Shown: positions 1 through 9,151, counted from the first letter of the stretch. The stretch is DNA of 64,000 nucleotides from Noviherbaspirillum saxi (GCF_003591035.1 NZ_QYUO01000003.1:62001-126000); one strand, 5' to 3'. The notes: a model not told the origin generated them from the sequence alone. Numbers and translations: made by a program.

Positions 1-1469
1 GTCTGTGCGGCAAACACATCCGATCCGCTCGACGGCTCGGTGAAACCGAGACAGGCCAGTGATTCGCCTGCGGCGAAACGCGGCAACACCTCCGCCTTGA
101 CCTCTTCCATGGCAAACCGCATGACGATTTGCGCCACCTGATTGGTGATCGGTCCGGTAATGCGCTGCCAATTGAATTCCTCGAACACTTCGCCCAGCGC
201 CGCCATATCGAATGGCGTCTTGCCCCTGCCGCCATATTCCTTCGGCCAGTGCGGAAACAGCAGTCCCGCATCTGCCAGCTTGCGGTGAAATTCCGGATGG
301 TATCCGGCGACGGAATGATGTGCGTGCGCTTTCAGCTCAGCGGTCAGGTGCTGCATGAAATAGCGTCTGACTTCTTCGCCGAAGGCTTCGGCATCCCTGC
401 CGCAACCGAATCGGACGCTGACGTCCCCCGCATCCGGCAGCGGGACATCCGCCTCTCCGTTCCACAAGCGGTCGGCGACGACATAGAGTTCCTGCTGAGG
501 ATCGCCGGCAAGCAGCGCCCATGCCTTGCCGCGCCGATAATAAAGCTGGATATCGTATTCAAGTGAGACGCCATAGCCGCCGAACGCATGCAACGCACGT
601 GCAACTGCGTTTCCGCTTGCCTGTGTCGCCCACCACCATGCCATCGATATGTTTGCCGCGGCTTCGCGATCGGCGTTGGCAATGGCCCATACCGCGTGCC
701 AGACCAGCAGCCGCGCGCCCTCTACTTCGGTGAGCGCGTCGGCCAACGGATGGGCGATACCCTGGAACGATCCGATTGCGCGTCCGAACTGTTTTCTTTC
801 ACGCGAATACGCCGCAGCCATCTGAAGCGCCTGGTCGGAAAGGCCAACCAGCATCGCAGCCTTCAAGAGCTTCCATTCTTCCACCGCCGCGAGAAAGGCC
901 GCACGGGCCGCCGGGCCTTTGGCAACGATCTGCTTGTCGACAGCTGCACCATCACCACAGGCGATCAACAGGGAGGACGCGTCGGCGCCCAAATTGGATT
1001 GCGGGGAGGATGGGATATTGCGCAAAGCTACTATTTCATCGCCATGCAATGCGATCACGGCGCTGGCTGCGGTAAGCAAGGCTTCGTGTTCCGCGTCCTG
1101 CAATTCACGTGGATGCAGAACCACCACCTCGCCTTCCAGCAAGTCGGCAAGGTAGCGCGCGGCTGCCTGACCGTCGAGCTGCGCAAGCAGGCGCGACACC
1201 GGCAGCGCTTCGGCCAGCGGCACCGAGGCGAGATGCTTTCCCGCCTGTTCCGCCACCAGCACCGCGTCGAACAGGCTCATTCCGCCGCCGCCCGATGATT
1301 CCGGCACACGCATGGCGGTGATGCCCATGTCTAGCAATTGCTGCCAAAGTTCAGGGTCGAAACCCGTCGCTTCCGCTGCCCTTACGCGTGCCGGATTCGA
1401 CTCCGTCTGCAACAGCTTGGCGACCGATTCGCGCAGCATCTGCTGTTCCTCGGTCAGTTCAAGATTCAT
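1..1469 (-). CDS. Fused two-domain acyl-CoA dehydrogenase (partial, runs off the left edge)
   Basis: The reading frame opens at an ATG ending at 1469 (MNLELTEEQQMLRES...) and stays open for 489 codons to the window edge. The first ~350 residues form one acyl-CoA dehydrogenase unit, with the typical N-terminal helix and a FAD-domain stretch containing REQFGRAIGSFQ. A second unit then starts (FGEEVRRYFMQHL..., HWPKEYGGRGKTP) and reaches the motif GFSEPSSGSDVFAAQ at the edge. This tandem layout is that of FadE34-type fused enzymes, which mimic a small/large heterodimer; FadE34 is known from mycobacterial cholesterol side-chain oxidation. The gene is divergent from the SDR operon at 1712 and shares its operator-bearing gap. 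The C-terminal half is missing from the window. Confidence 0.88.
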   Translation of the reverse strand, partial: MNLELTEEQQMLRESVAKLLQTESNPARVRAAEATGFDPELWQQLLDMGITAMRVPESSGGGGMSLFDAVLVAEQAGKHLASVPLAEALPVSRLLAQLDGQAAARYLADLLEGEVVVLHPRELQDAEHEALLTAASAVIALHGDEIVALRNIPSSPQSNLGADASSLLIACGDGAAVDKQIVAKGPAARAAFLAAVEEWKLLKAAMLVGLSDQALQMAAAYSRERKQFGRAIGSFQGIAHPLADALTEVEGARLLVWHAVWAIANADREAAANISMAWWWATQASGNAVARALHAFGGYGVSLEYDIQLYYRRGKAWALLAGDPQQELYVVADRLWNGEADVPLPDAGDVSVRFGCGRDAEAFGEEVRRYFMQHLTAELKAHAHHSVAGYHPEFHRKLADAGLLFPHWPKEYGGRGKTPFDMAALGEVFEEFNWQRITGPITNQVAQIVMRFAMEEVKAEVLPRFAAGESLACLGFTEPSSGSDVFAAQ

Positions 1470-1538
1470 ATCGTATTCCTGTGTCCACGGCGGTAACGCC
1501 GTTCAGTCCTGCCTAAACGATCGCCCAAAAATATTGTT

Positions 1539-1557
1539 AACTGACATAACGTCAGTT
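1539..1557. promoter_or_regulatory. 19-bp regulon operator, site 1
   Basis: The sequence AACTGACATAACGTCAGTT has perfect 7-bp inverted arms (AACTGAC/GTCAGTT) around 5 bp. It is the best match to a motif repeated about twelve times in this window. It lies 70 bp upstream of the fused acyl-CoA dehydrogenase start and 155 bp upstream of the divergent SDR. A TetR-family repressor is the likely binder (inference). Confidence 0.75.
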
Positions 1558-1626
1558 TTATTGTATCGGCCATTTGGAAAGCTGTCGAATGAATTTACAT
1601 GCGGCATTGCGTCAAACCAAAAGCAT

Positions 1627-1645
1627 AACTAATGCTTTATCAGTT
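1627..1645. promoter_or_regulatory. 19-bp regulon operator, site 2, with adjoining extended -10
   Basis: The sequence AACTAATGCTTTATCAGTT matches the repeat with one mismatch between the arms. Four bases further on the + strand comes TGATATTCT (about 1648-1656), which fits an extended -10 element. The operator would then cover the -35 region of the promoter for the SDR operon starting at 1712. A nearly identical arrangement is found at 15840-15858. Confidence 0.65.
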
Positions 1646-1711
1646 TTGTGATATTCTACGTTTTCCGAATTCGCCGCATCGTTCGCGGCTCCGACAAGTC
1701 AGGAGAATTGC

Positions 1712-2614
1712 ATGGCAAGGTTTGCAGAAGATAAAGTCGTCATCATTACCGGATCGGGGAGCGGCATCGGGCGCGAATTCGCGCTTGCCTTTGGCAAGGC
1801 CGGCGCCAAGGTCGTGGTCAATGATCTGGCGCGCGACGCTGAAGGCCGTTCCGCCGCAGGCAAAGTAGCGGAAGAGATTGCCGCGGCCGGCGGCACTGCG
1901 ATTGCCAATACCGACAGCGTGTCGGAGTGGGATTCCGCGCACCGCATCATGCAGACGGCGATCGACGCCTACGGGCGCATCGATTGCGTGGTCAATAACG
2001 CGGGTATCCTGCGCGACCGCTTCTTTTTCAACATGAGCCTGGATGAATGGAAAGCGGTGATCGATGTTCACCTGAACGGCTCCTTTTATATTTCACGCGC
2101 CGCCGCTCCCTACTTCAAGAGCCAGGCTTCCGGCAGCTATATCCATCTGACATCGACGAGCGGCCTGATCGGCAATACCGGGCAGGCGAACTATGCGGCC
2201 GCCAAGCTCGGACTCGTGGGCCTGTCGAAGAGCATTGCACTGGACATGGCCCGTTACAACGTGCGTTCCAACTGCATCGCGCCGTTCGCATGGACGCCGA
2301 TGACCGCGTCGGTCCCGACCGATACGCCGGAAGCGGCTGAACGCATGGAAAAGCTCAAGCGCATGGAACCGCGCCTGATCGCGCCGCTCGCGGTATTCCT
2401 TGGCAGCGATGCCGGCGCAAGCGTCTCAGGCCAAGTGTTCGGCGTGCGTGCCAATGAAATCTACCTTTACTCGCAGTCACGCGTGATCCGCTCCGTTCAC
2501 CGCAGCGAGGGCTGGACTCCGGAAAGCATCGCGGAGCATGCGATCCCGGCGATGCGCACCTATTTCTATGACAACGTGCCGTCCCCGACCCTGACCACCT
2601 GGGATCCAATCTAA
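1712..2614 (+). CDS. Short-chain dehydrogenase, probable 3-hydroxyacyl-CoA dehydrogenase
   Basis: A 300-residue SDR with the cofactor motif TGSGSGIG at residues 13-20, NNAG at 95-98, a serine near 148, and the catalytic YAAAK at 161-165. The Asp at residue 38, after the second strand, suggests NAD+. At 300 residues it is longer than FabG (~245) and resembles the dehydrogenase part of 17-beta-HSD type 4 enzymes, which oxidise 3-hydroxyacyl-CoA in beta-oxidation of bulky substrates. It has an AGGAG ribosome site at 1701. It is the first gene of an eight-gene operon to 9151 that also holds a MaoC hydratase and a CoA ligase, which fits a beta-oxidation role. The exact substrate is not known. Confidence 0.85.
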   Translation: MARFAEDKVVIITGSGSGIGREFALAFGKAGAKVVVNDLARDAEGRSAAGKVAEEIAAAGGTAIANTDSVSEWDSAHRIMQTAIDAYGRIDCVVNNAGILRDRFFFNMSLDEWKAVIDVHLNGSFYISRAAAPYFKSQASGSYIHLTSTSGLIGNTGQANYAAAKLGLVGLSKSIALDMARYNVRSNCIAPFAWTPMTASVPTDTPEAAERMEKLKRMEPRLIAPLAVFLGSDAGASVSGQVFGVRANEIYLYSQSRVIRSVHRSEGWTPESIAEHAIPAMRTYFYDNVPSPTLTTWDPI

Positions 2615-2702
2615 GCATCGGCGGCACCGTAATCATGGAAGACACGCCGCTGCGCCTGGTCAAGGGCAAGGATTACAAGAAAGCATAGAAACGGAAGCCG
2701 CC

Positions 2703-3671
2703 ATGTCCAACGGTGTATCGAACACGCTTGCTTCGCACGGCCACGAATCTGATGTCGCGTCGCAAGACTCGCATCCGCAATGGTTCCGCCAAGCGCTCGC
2801 CAAGCCTGGCTTATCCAATTTCGTACAGATCGACGGCGTTCGTATCCACTATCTGTCCTGGAACATGGAGCAGACCGAAAAACCGGCCTTGCTCTTCATT
2901 CACGGCTTTCGCGCGCACGCGCACTGGTGGGATTTCATCGCGCCGTTTTTCACCGAACAGTATCGCGTTCTGGCGATGGATTTCTCCGGCATGGGCGACA
3001 GCGAACATCGCGCAAGCTACGATGTCGACACCTTTGCCAATGAAATCATCGGTCTGATCGAGGCCCTTGGCCTTGCGCCAATAACTGCGGTTGGCCACAG
3101 CTACGGCGGCTCGCGCCTGCTGCGCGCCTGTGCGGAACGCCCGGACCTGTTTCGGCATGCGGTCGTGGTCGACAGCTATGTGCTGTTCCAGGGAGAGCCC
3201 GGTCCTTCGCTGCCGAAGAAGCTGCTCGGCACCCGTACCTACCCTGACTACGCATCAGCCCGCACCCGTTATCGCCTGATGCCGGAGCAGCCTTTTGCAC
3301 ACGACTTTCTCGTTGCGCATATTGCACACCATGCGATGCGCGAGCTTGAAGGCGGCTGGCGCTGGAAGTTCGACCCCGACATGCCGACGACCGGTTATCG
3401 CGAACCGGACGGTGAAGCGGTGCTGGCGCGCATCGATACGCCTGTCGACTACATCTGCGGAGAAAGAAGCGCAGTGGTCGACGCCAAACGCGCTCTACGC
3501 ACGGTGCAGGCACTACGCACGGTACGCGGTCCCATCATGATACCGGACGGACAGCACCACCTGATGCTCGACCAGCCAATTGCATTGATTACCACCCTGC
3601 GCGCGCTTCTGGCCGATACGCGCCAGCCCAACCAGAGCCAGTCCACACAGACTCCGAGGAAAGCACAATGA
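2703..3671 (+). CDS. Alpha/beta-hydrolase (paralogue of the gene at 15972)
   Basis: A 322-residue alpha/beta-hydrolase-fold protein. HGF at 67-69 forms the oxyanion-hole loop, GHSYGG at 131-136 holds the nucleophile Ser133, and a late PDGQHHLML motif supplies the catalytic His. It could hydrolyse a C-C bond, an ester, a lactone or a thioester; the sequence does not decide. A close paralogue at 15972 shares the SWNM, HGFRAHA, WW and SGMGDS stretches and the same C-terminal PDGQHHLMLDQP. Its TGA overlaps the ATG of the next gene (ATGA at 3668), so they are translationally coupled. An 88-bp gap separates it from the preceding SDR. Confidence 0.85.
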   Translation: MSNGVSNTLASHGHESDVASQDSHPQWFRQALAKPGLSNFVQIDGVRIHYLSWNMEQTEKPALLFIHGFRAHAHWWDFIAPFFTEQYRVLAMDFSGMGDSEHRASYDVDTFANEIIGLIEALGLAPITAVGHSYGGSRLLRACAERPDLFRHAVVVDSYVLFQGEPGPSLPKKLLGTRTYPDYASARTRYRLMPEQPFAHDFLVAHIAHHAMRELEGGWRWKFDPDMPTTGYREPDGEAVLARIDTPVDYICGERSAVVDAKRALRTVQALRTVRGPIMIPDGQHHLMLDQPIALITTLRALLADTRQPNQSQSTQTPRKAQ

Positions 3672-4444
3672 ATACCCTGGTAACAACCGAAATGGTCGGC
3701 GCGGTCGCCGTCGTCACACTCAACAACATCAAGACACGCAATGCGCTTTCACGCGACATGCTGACGGTACTGGCCGAACGCCTGGACGAATTGGGCAACC
3801 ATCCCGACTGCCGGGCGATCGTGCTGACCGGCGCCGAGGGACATTTCTGTTCCGGCGGCGACATTTCCGGCATGTCAGCAGAGCGTCCGCTGATGGTCGG
3901 ACGCGGCCGCATGGAACTCGGGCATCGTGTGGTGCGTGCCGTTTCCGGCGGTGCCAAGCCAGTGATCGCCGCCGTCGAAGGCTATGCGGCGGGTGCCGGT
4001 CTGTCGCTGGCAGCGGCAGCCGACTACGTCGTGTCGTCGACCACCGCAAAGTATGTCTCCTCGTTTGCCAAGGTCGGCCTCATTCCGGATCTCGGCCTGC
4101 TATGGACACTGCCGCAGCGAATCGGCCTGAGCGAGGCCAAGCGCATGTTTGCAACTGCCCGCGTCGTCGCGGCTCCGGAAGCATTGCAACTGGGGCTCGC
4201 GGATAAAGTCGTCGAGCCGGGCGCACTGATGGCGACCGCGCTCGAAATCGCGCAGAGCTATACCAGCGGCGCACCATTGTCGATGGCGCTGGTCAAGGCG
4301 GCATATGAGAAAGGCTTGCCGACATTCGAATCGGCATTGCGCTACGAAGTCGACAATCAGGCTGCGCTGTACCTGACTGCGGACCATCGTGAAGCAGTCG
4401 CGGCTTTCCTGGAAAAGCGCCCCGCCGTCTTCAAGGGCGTCTGA
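3668..4444 (+). CDS. Enoyl-CoA hydratase/isomerase family protein (PaaG-like)
   Basis: A 258-residue crotonase-fold protein. The oxyanion-hole segments are CSGGDI at 61-66 and GYAAGAGL at 105-112. The expected catalytic Glu of a classical hydratase is missing, and the stretch GLIPDLG places an Asp at 141 as in PaaG-type isomerases. That points to isomerisation of an unsaturated acyl-CoA, or hydration by a variant mechanism, rather than to a standard hydratase. It overlaps the upstream hydrolase by 4 bp and is followed after 23 bp by the MaoC gene, which could supply ordinary hydration in the same pathway. Confidence 0.85.
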   Translation: MNTLVTTEMVGAVAVVTLNNIKTRNALSRDMLTVLAERLDELGNHPDCRAIVLTGAEGHFCSGGDISGMSAERPLMVGRGRMELGHRVVRAVSGGAKPVIAAVEGYAAGAGLSLAAAADYVVSSTTAKYVSSFAKVGLIPDLGLLWTLPQRIGLSEAKRMFATARVVAAPEALQLGLADKVVEPGALMATALEIAQSYTSGAPLSMALVKAAYEKGLPTFESALRYEVDNQAALYLTADHREAVAAFLEKRPAVFKGV

Positions 4445-4467
4445 CCATCATTCAACAGGACTAACAC

Positions 4468-5328
4468 ATGGCAATCGATTACGAAAAGCTCCTGGCTCTG
4501 GCCATTCCCGATACGCAGCAAAGCTATACCCGCAAGGACGCGATCCTGTATGCGCTCAGCCTCGGCTACGGCGCCGACCCGATGGATGCGGCGCAATTGC
4601 CGTTCGTGTTCGAGCCTGACCTGCAGGCGGTTCCGACCATGGGGGTGGTGCTTGCGCATCCCGGCTACTGGCCGAGGTTGCTCGATACCGGCCTCAACTG
4701 GGTGAAGATCGTGCACGCGGAACAGGGCCTGGTGCTGCACAAGCCCCTGCCGCCGGAAGCCCATGTGATCGGCAAGTCGCGGGTGGTCGATATCATCGAC
4801 AAGGGAGCGGAAAAGGGTGCGCTGATCAGTTATGAGCGCCGCATTCTTGAGCGCGACACCGGCGAACCGCTATGCACCATCTCGCAAACCATGCTTGCGC
4901 GCGCCGACGGCGGTTTTGGCGGCCCGGCACGTTCCGCACTGGCGCCCCATGCGATTCCTGACCGGCCGGCGGATTTCTCCGTCGAAATGAAGACGCAGGA
5001 CAATGCGGCACTGCTCTACCGTCTCAACGGCGACTGGAATCCATTGCATGCCGATCCGGAGGTGGCGCGCAATGCTGGCTTCGAGCGCCCTATTCTCCAT
5101 GGCCTTGCCACTTGGGGCATCGCCGGGCATGCGGTGCTGAAAACCGCATGCAACTATCACCCTTCCCGCATCAAATCCATTTTCGGCCGGTTTACCGCAC
5201 CGGTATATCCGGGCGAAACCTTCCGCACCGATGTCTGGGTGGACGGCAACATTGCGAGCTTCACGGTACGTGCGGTAGAACGCAATGTCATCGCAATCAA
5301 CAATGGTAAGGTGGAACTGCGCGACTAG
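4468..5328 (+). CDS. MaoC-family enoyl-CoA hydratase 2
   Basis: A 286-residue double hot-dog protein. The C-terminal half carries the hydratase-2 signature GDWNPLHADP, with Asp189 and His194 as the catalytic pair, followed by GFERPILHGL. The N-terminal half is the non-catalytic hot-dog that shapes the acyl pocket in long-chain and steroid-type members (17-beta-HSD4 hydratase, ChsH-like proteins). It should hydrate a 2-enoyl-CoA to the (3R)-hydroxyacyl-CoA, which the SDR at 1712 could then oxidise. The full length and adjacency to a CoA ligase support beta-oxidation of a bulky chain. Confidence 0.9.
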   Translation: MAIDYEKLLALAIPDTQQSYTRKDAILYALSLGYGADPMDAAQLPFVFEPDLQAVPTMGVVLAHPGYWPRLLDTGLNWVKIVHAEQGLVLHKPLPPEAHVIGKSRVVDIIDKGAEKGALISYERRILERDTGEPLCTISQTMLARADGGFGGPARSALAPHAIPDRPADFSVEMKTQDNAALLYRLNGDWNPLHADPEVARNAGFERPILHGLATWGIAGHAVLKTACNYHPSRIKSIFGRFTAPVYPGETFRTDVWVDGNIASFTVRAVERNVIAINNGKVELRD

Positions 5329-5340
5329 CCGGAGACCGAT

Positions 5341-6915
5341 ATGCACGATCACTTCAACGGCGTGCGCAGCCTGTGGGACTTGCTGCTGCGTCGTGTCGAG
5401 CTTTCGCCCGACGCACCGATGCTCGTCGAGCCGGATGGCTGCGTCTGGAGTTTTGCACAAGCGGCGCGCCAGGTGGAACGGATCGCCGCCGGGCTGTATG
5501 CCAGAGGCGTTGCGCCGGGCACCCAGGTGACGTGGCAATTGCCTTCGCATGCACAAACCGTATTTTTGTCTTTTGCCCTGGCAAGACTTGGCGCGATCCA
5601 AAATCCCGTCATCCATCTGTACGGCAAAAAGGAAGTATTGGCGATCCTGAAACAGAACCGCTCCGCCTTCCACATGGTCCCTGTCTGCAGGCCGGGCGAA
5701 CGCGATTATCCTGCGCTGGCCGCATCGATCTGCGCCGAACTGCCTTCGCCGCCACAACTGATTGCCTTCGATGACAGCCTGGCATCGGACGATGTCGGTC
5801 ATCTGCCGCCGCCGGCTGCGGCGGACGAGGTACCGCGCTGGATCTATTACACCTCGGGCACCACTTCCGATCCCAAAGGGGCATGCCATACCGACGCCAC
5901 GCTGATCGCCAGCGGCCGCGCGCTTGCCAAAGCCCTCAATGTCGGTCCCGGTGATGTCGGATCGATCACTTTTCCCTACGCGCATGTCGGCGGCTCGATG
6001 TACGCCATCATGCTGATCGTGTCCGGCATGTCGGCACTGGTGCTGTCCAAGTTCGTCGCTGACGAAGCTATCGCGCTGTTTCGCCGTTTCGGCGTCACCG
6101 CCAGCGGCGGCAGCACCGCGCACTACCAGGCATTTCTGGTGGAACAGCGCAAGCATCCACAGTCCCCGATTGCGCCCACCCTGAAGCTGCTGTCGGGCGG
6201 CGGCGCGCCGAAACCTCCCGAGCTGTATTTTCAGGCCAAGACTGAAATGCGCTGCACCATCGCGCACAGCTATGGTATGACTGAAGTACCGATGATCGCC
6301 GGCGGCTCGCCCCTGCATGAGGACGAGCAGCTCGCGCATAGCGACGGCATGCCGGTGGAAGACATGGATATCCGCATCGTGCATGCCGACGGCCGCCGCG
6401 CTGCGCTGGGAGAATCCGGAGAGATTCGGGTCAAGGGACCGACGGTGTGCAAGGGCTATGCGAATGCGGCGCTGAATGCCGACGCTTTCGATGCGGACGG
6501 TTACTTCCGTACTGGCGACATCGGCATGCTGCGGCCGGATGGCCACCTTGCAATCACGGGACGCCTGAAGGACGTCATCATCCGCAAGGGCGAAAATGTT
6601 TCCGCGCGTGAAGTGGAAGACATTCTCTTTTTACATCCCAAGGTCGCCGCCGTGGCCGTCATCGGCGTGCCTGATGCTGAACGCGGCGAACGCGTGTGCG
6701 CGGTTGTTGAACTCAAGGATGCCGGTGCACCGCTGGCATTTGATGAAATGGTCGGCTTTTTCGAGGCATCCGGCGCCATGCGCCAGAAAATTCCGGAGCA
6801 GCTGGAAATCGTCGACAGCCTGCCGCGCAATGAAACTTTTAACAAGATCCTGAAGTTCAAGCTGCGCGAGCGTTTTGCCGCAAGCGTGCTGCAATCAGGC
6901 GGAGAAACCGTATGA
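5341..6915 (+). CDS. AMP-forming acyl-CoA synthetase
   Basis: A 524-residue adenylate-forming enzyme that activates a carboxylic acid to its CoA thioester with ATP. The A3 P-loop YTSGTTSDPKG lies at 170-180. The aromatic/GMTE segment (SYGMTE), the hinge motif FRTGDIG...GRLKDVIIRKGENVS and a C-terminal catalytic Lys502 (NETFNKILK) are all present, so the enzyme looks intact. It is the sixth gene of the 1712-9151 operon, 12 bp after the MaoC gene, and overlaps the next small gene by ATGA. The acid it activates cannot be told from sequence; the length and motifs fit short/medium-chain or cyclic-acid ligases. Confidence 0.9.
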   Translation: MHDHFNGVRSLWDLLLRRVELSPDAPMLVEPDGCVWSFAQAARQVERIAAGLYARGVAPGTQVTWQLPSHAQTVFLSFALARLGAIQNPVIHLYGKKEVLAILKQNRSAFHMVPVCRPGERDYPALAASICAELPSPPQLIAFDDSLASDDVGHLPPPAAADEVPRWIYYTSGTTSDPKGACHTDATLIASGRALAKALNVGPGDVGSITFPYAHVGGSMYAIMLIVSGMSALVLSKFVADEAIALFRRFGVTASGGSTAHYQAFLVEQRKHPQSPIAPTLKLLSGGGAPKPPELYFQAKTEMRCTIAHSYGMTEVPMIAGGSPLHEDEQLAHSDGMPVEDMDIRIVHADGRRAALGESGEIRVKGPTVCKGYANAALNADAFDADGYFRTGDIGMLRPDGHLAITGRLKDVIIRKGENVSAREVEDILFLHPKVAAVAVIGVPDAERGERVCAVVELKDAGAPLAFDEMVGFFEASGAMRQKIPEQLEIVDSLPRNETFNKILKFKLRERFAASVLQSGGETV

Positions 6916-7268
6916 CCCAGCAATACGTTCTTGTCATCAGCGACTGCAAGCCCGGTCGGGAAGCGGAGTACAACGAGTACTACGACAACCGTCATATCCC
7001 CGATATTCTCGAACACCAGCCGGAAGTGGTGTGCGCGCAGCGGTTCAGTGTTGCTTCCCATTTCGCGCCGGAGGGTTTGCCCTCATGGCGATTCTCGACC
7101 TTGTATACCGTTGAAACGGACGATATGGACGCCTATCTGCAACGCTCGACCGATTTGATGAAAGCCGGGAAAATTCCACCATCCGACGCCGCTGAACCGT
7201 CCACAGCCGCGGTATTCCGCCTGATCCCGCTGGGACCGGCGATCATTCGAACCAGGGAAGAGCAATGA
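6912..7268 (+). CDS. Small ferredoxin-like (dimeric alpha-beta barrel) protein
   Basis: A 118-residue protein whose N-terminus (QYVLVISDCKPG) is followed by YNEYYDNRHIPDILEHQP. This pattern is typical of Dabb/EthD-like folds that often form dimeric barrels. It overlaps both neighbours by 4 bp (ATGA at 6912 and at 7265), so its synthesis is probably coupled to the CoA ligase and the following SDR. Members of this fold serve as small lyases, isomerases, monooxygenases or ligand carriers. No catalytic motif specific enough to choose among these was recognised. Confidence 0.7.
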   Translation: MTQQYVLVISDCKPGREAEYNEYYDNRHIPDILEHQPEVVCAQRFSVASHFAPEGLPSWRFSTLYTVETDDMDAYLQRSTDLMKAGKIPPSDAAEPSTAAVFRLIPLGPAIIRTREEQ

Positions 7269-8107
7269 GCACAATGCCCCCAGTCAATGAGCAAAACATC
7301 CGCCTCGACGGCAAAGTGGCGGTCGTCACTGCCGGCGCCAACGGCATCGGTGAAGGCGCGGCCATGAGCATCGCGCGCTTCGGCGGCAACGTCGTCGTCG
7401 CGGACAACGATGCAGAGAATGGAGAGCGCGTCGCCGCGGCGATTCGCGCGCTGGGACGCGAAGCGCTCTATATCCCTACCGACGTTACCCACACCGAACA
7501 GATCGAAGCGATGATTGAAAAAGCTGCCGCGCATTTCGGCCGGCTCGACATTCTTGTCAACAATGCCGGTGGTTCGCGTCGCATCAGGTTCATGGACCAG
7601 AGCGAGCGCAGCTGGCGCCGGCATATCGACCTGAATTTCATCAGCTTGCTGGCAGCGACACAGGCGGCGGCCAAGGTCATGATCAGCGCCGGCAACGGCG
7701 GCACGATCATCAATGTCGCCAGCAGCGAAGCCTTGCGCGCCGCGCCGGGGTATGCCGTCTATGCCGCCTGCAAGGCGGGCATGGTCAGCTTCACCCGTTC
7801 CATGTCGCTGGAGCTGAGCGATCATGGAATCCGCGTCCATGCGTTGGCGCCGGACATGATCGAGACGCCGGGGCTCAAGCCATATTTCGACAACGCCAGC
7901 GAGGAAATGAATGCCGCGCGCGACCGCTATATTCCGCTCAAGCGACTCGGATCGATCGACGAGATCGGCAGCGTCGTTGTGTTCCTTGCATCAAGCATGT
8001 CGTCCTACCTCAACGGCCTGACGATTCCGGTGGACGGCGGCGCGCTTGCTTCGAGCGGATGGACACGATCGCCGGCTGACGGCAATTGGAACCTGTACCA
8101 TGGATAA
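7265..8107 (+). CDS. Short-chain dehydrogenase/reductase
   Basis: A 280-residue SDR. The glycine motif reads TAGANGIG at 22-29, with Ala in place of the first Gly. NNAG follows in RLDILVNNAGG, and the catalytic YAACK is preceded by SSEA. The Asp of VADND suggests NAD+. The C-terminus (IPVDGGALASSGW) is that of classical SDRs. It starts inside the stop of the previous gene and is followed by the zinc dehydrogenase 27 bp later. It is probably an alcohol/ketone dehydrogenase acting on an intermediate of the operon's substrate. Confidence 0.85.
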   Translation: MSTMPPVNEQNIRLDGKVAVVTAGANGIGEGAAMSIARFGGNVVVADNDAENGERVAAAIRALGREALYIPTDVTHTEQIEAMIEKAAAHFGRLDILVNNAGGSRRIRFMDQSERSWRRHIDLNFISLLAATQAAAKVMISAGNGGTIINVASSEALRAAPGYAVYAACKAGMVSFTRSMSLELSDHGIRVHALAPDMIETPGLKPYFDNASEEMNAARDRYIPLKRLGSIDEIGSVVVFLASSMSSYLNGLTIPVDGGALASSGWTRSPADGNWNLYHG

Positions 8108-8134
8108 CAGCATGATGAAACAAAGGAGACAGCA

Positions 8135-9151
8135 ATGAAACAAGTAAGACTGTATGGACAGAACGATTTGCGCATCGATGAAGTGAGCCGGCCCACGGCG
8201 GGACCGCGCGACGTCATTGTCAAGGTCGCGGCCTTCGGCATCTGCGGCAGCGATCTGAATTTTGCGCATGTCGGTTATGTCGGTCGCCCGACGGGCGCTG
8301 CAGTACCGCTCGGCCATGAACTGGCCGGCACGATTGCAGAGATTGGCAGCGACGTGCAAGACATCAAAGTAGGCCAGCGCGTCGTCGTGCATCCGATGAA
8401 AGAAGGAAATCGCATCGGCACAGGCGATCCCGATCACGGCGGTTTCGCGGAATTCCTGCTGGTGCGTGAAGCCAAGGTCGGCGATTCCATTTTTCCGATT
8501 GCGGATGACCTGCCTTTTGAACGGGCAGTACTGACCGAGCCGATCGCTGTCGGCATGCATGGCCTTAACCTGGGCGAGATCAAGAAAGGCGATCGCGCGG
8601 TGGTGCTGGGAGCGGGTCCGATTGGACTCGGCGCGATTTCGGCGCTCAAGTATCGTGGCGCGAAAAAAATCGTCGCAGTGGATGTCGTCGAGGAACGCCT
8701 CGAGCGCGCCCGCAAGCTCGGCGCGGATTTCACGATCAATCCGGCGAAGGCCGACGTGCGCGCCGAACTCGAAAAGTATTACGGCACTGTGCCGCGTATC
8801 GTCTCCGGCGAACCTCTCATCGATTGCGAGTTATACGTCGACTGCGCCGGACACGGCCCGCTTCTGCAGCAAACCGTGGTCATGGCCAAGGATGCCGCGC
8901 GTATCGTTATCCTGGCTCGCCACAAGGATGTGGTGCCGCTCGATGTGGTGCATCTGATGACCAAGGAATTGACGGTGCGCGGTGCGCTGTCCTATCCGAC
9001 CGAGTTCCGCGAAGTCCTCGACATGCTGAGCGACAAGTTAGTCGACATCGATCCGATGGTCAGCCACGTGTACGACTTCGATCAGTTCGATCAGGCGTTC
9101 AAGATCGCGCAGGATCCGAAGCAGTCGGCAAAAGTCATCGTACGGGTCTGA
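8135..9151 (+). CDS. Zinc-dependent medium-chain alcohol dehydrogenase
   Basis: A 338-residue MDR enzyme resembling threonine/sorbitol/L-idonate dehydrogenases. The catalytic zinc ligands are visible as Cys37 (CGSD) and His61-Glu62 (GHELAG). The four-cysteine structural-zinc loop is absent; that region reads HPMKEGNRIGTGDPDHGG. The NAD(P) fold has GAGPIGLGAI. It has a good AAGGAG ribosome site at 8122. It is the last gene of the operon and is followed by a strong bidirectional terminator at 9212-9240. It probably oxidises a secondary alcohol intermediate. Confidence 0.85.
   Translation: MKQVRLYGQNDLRIDEVSRPTAGPRDVIVKVAAFGICGSDLNFAHVGYVGRPTGAAVPLGHELAGTIAEIGSDVQDIKVGQRVVVHPMKEGNRIGTGDPDHGGFAEFLLVREAKVGDSIFPIADDLPFERAVLTEPIAVGMHGLNLGEIKKGDRAVVLGAGPIGLGAISALKYRGAKKIVAVDVVEERLERARKLGADFTINPAKADVRAELEKYYGTVPRIVSGEPLIDCELYVDCAGHGPLLQQTVVMAKDAARIVILARHKDVVPLDVVHLMTKELTVRGALSYPTEFREVLDMLSDKLVDIDPMVSHVYDFDQFDQAFKIAQDPKQSAKVIVRV

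Noticed and set aside
588..1298. Open frame on the + strand
   Set aside because: It overlaps the fused acyl-CoA dehydrogenase on the other strand, which has clear domain sequence; no family resemblance.
2635..2688. 17-codon frame (MEDTPLRLVKG...) between the SDR and the hydrolase
   Set aside because: Too short and without a ribosome site; a frameshifted SDR tail was considered, but the SDR ends with a plausible C-terminus.
4870..6546. Long open frame on the minus strand (558 codons)
   Set aside because: It is antisense to the MaoC and CoA-ligase genes, is Arg/His/Gly-rich without a family motif, and is a high-GC shadow.
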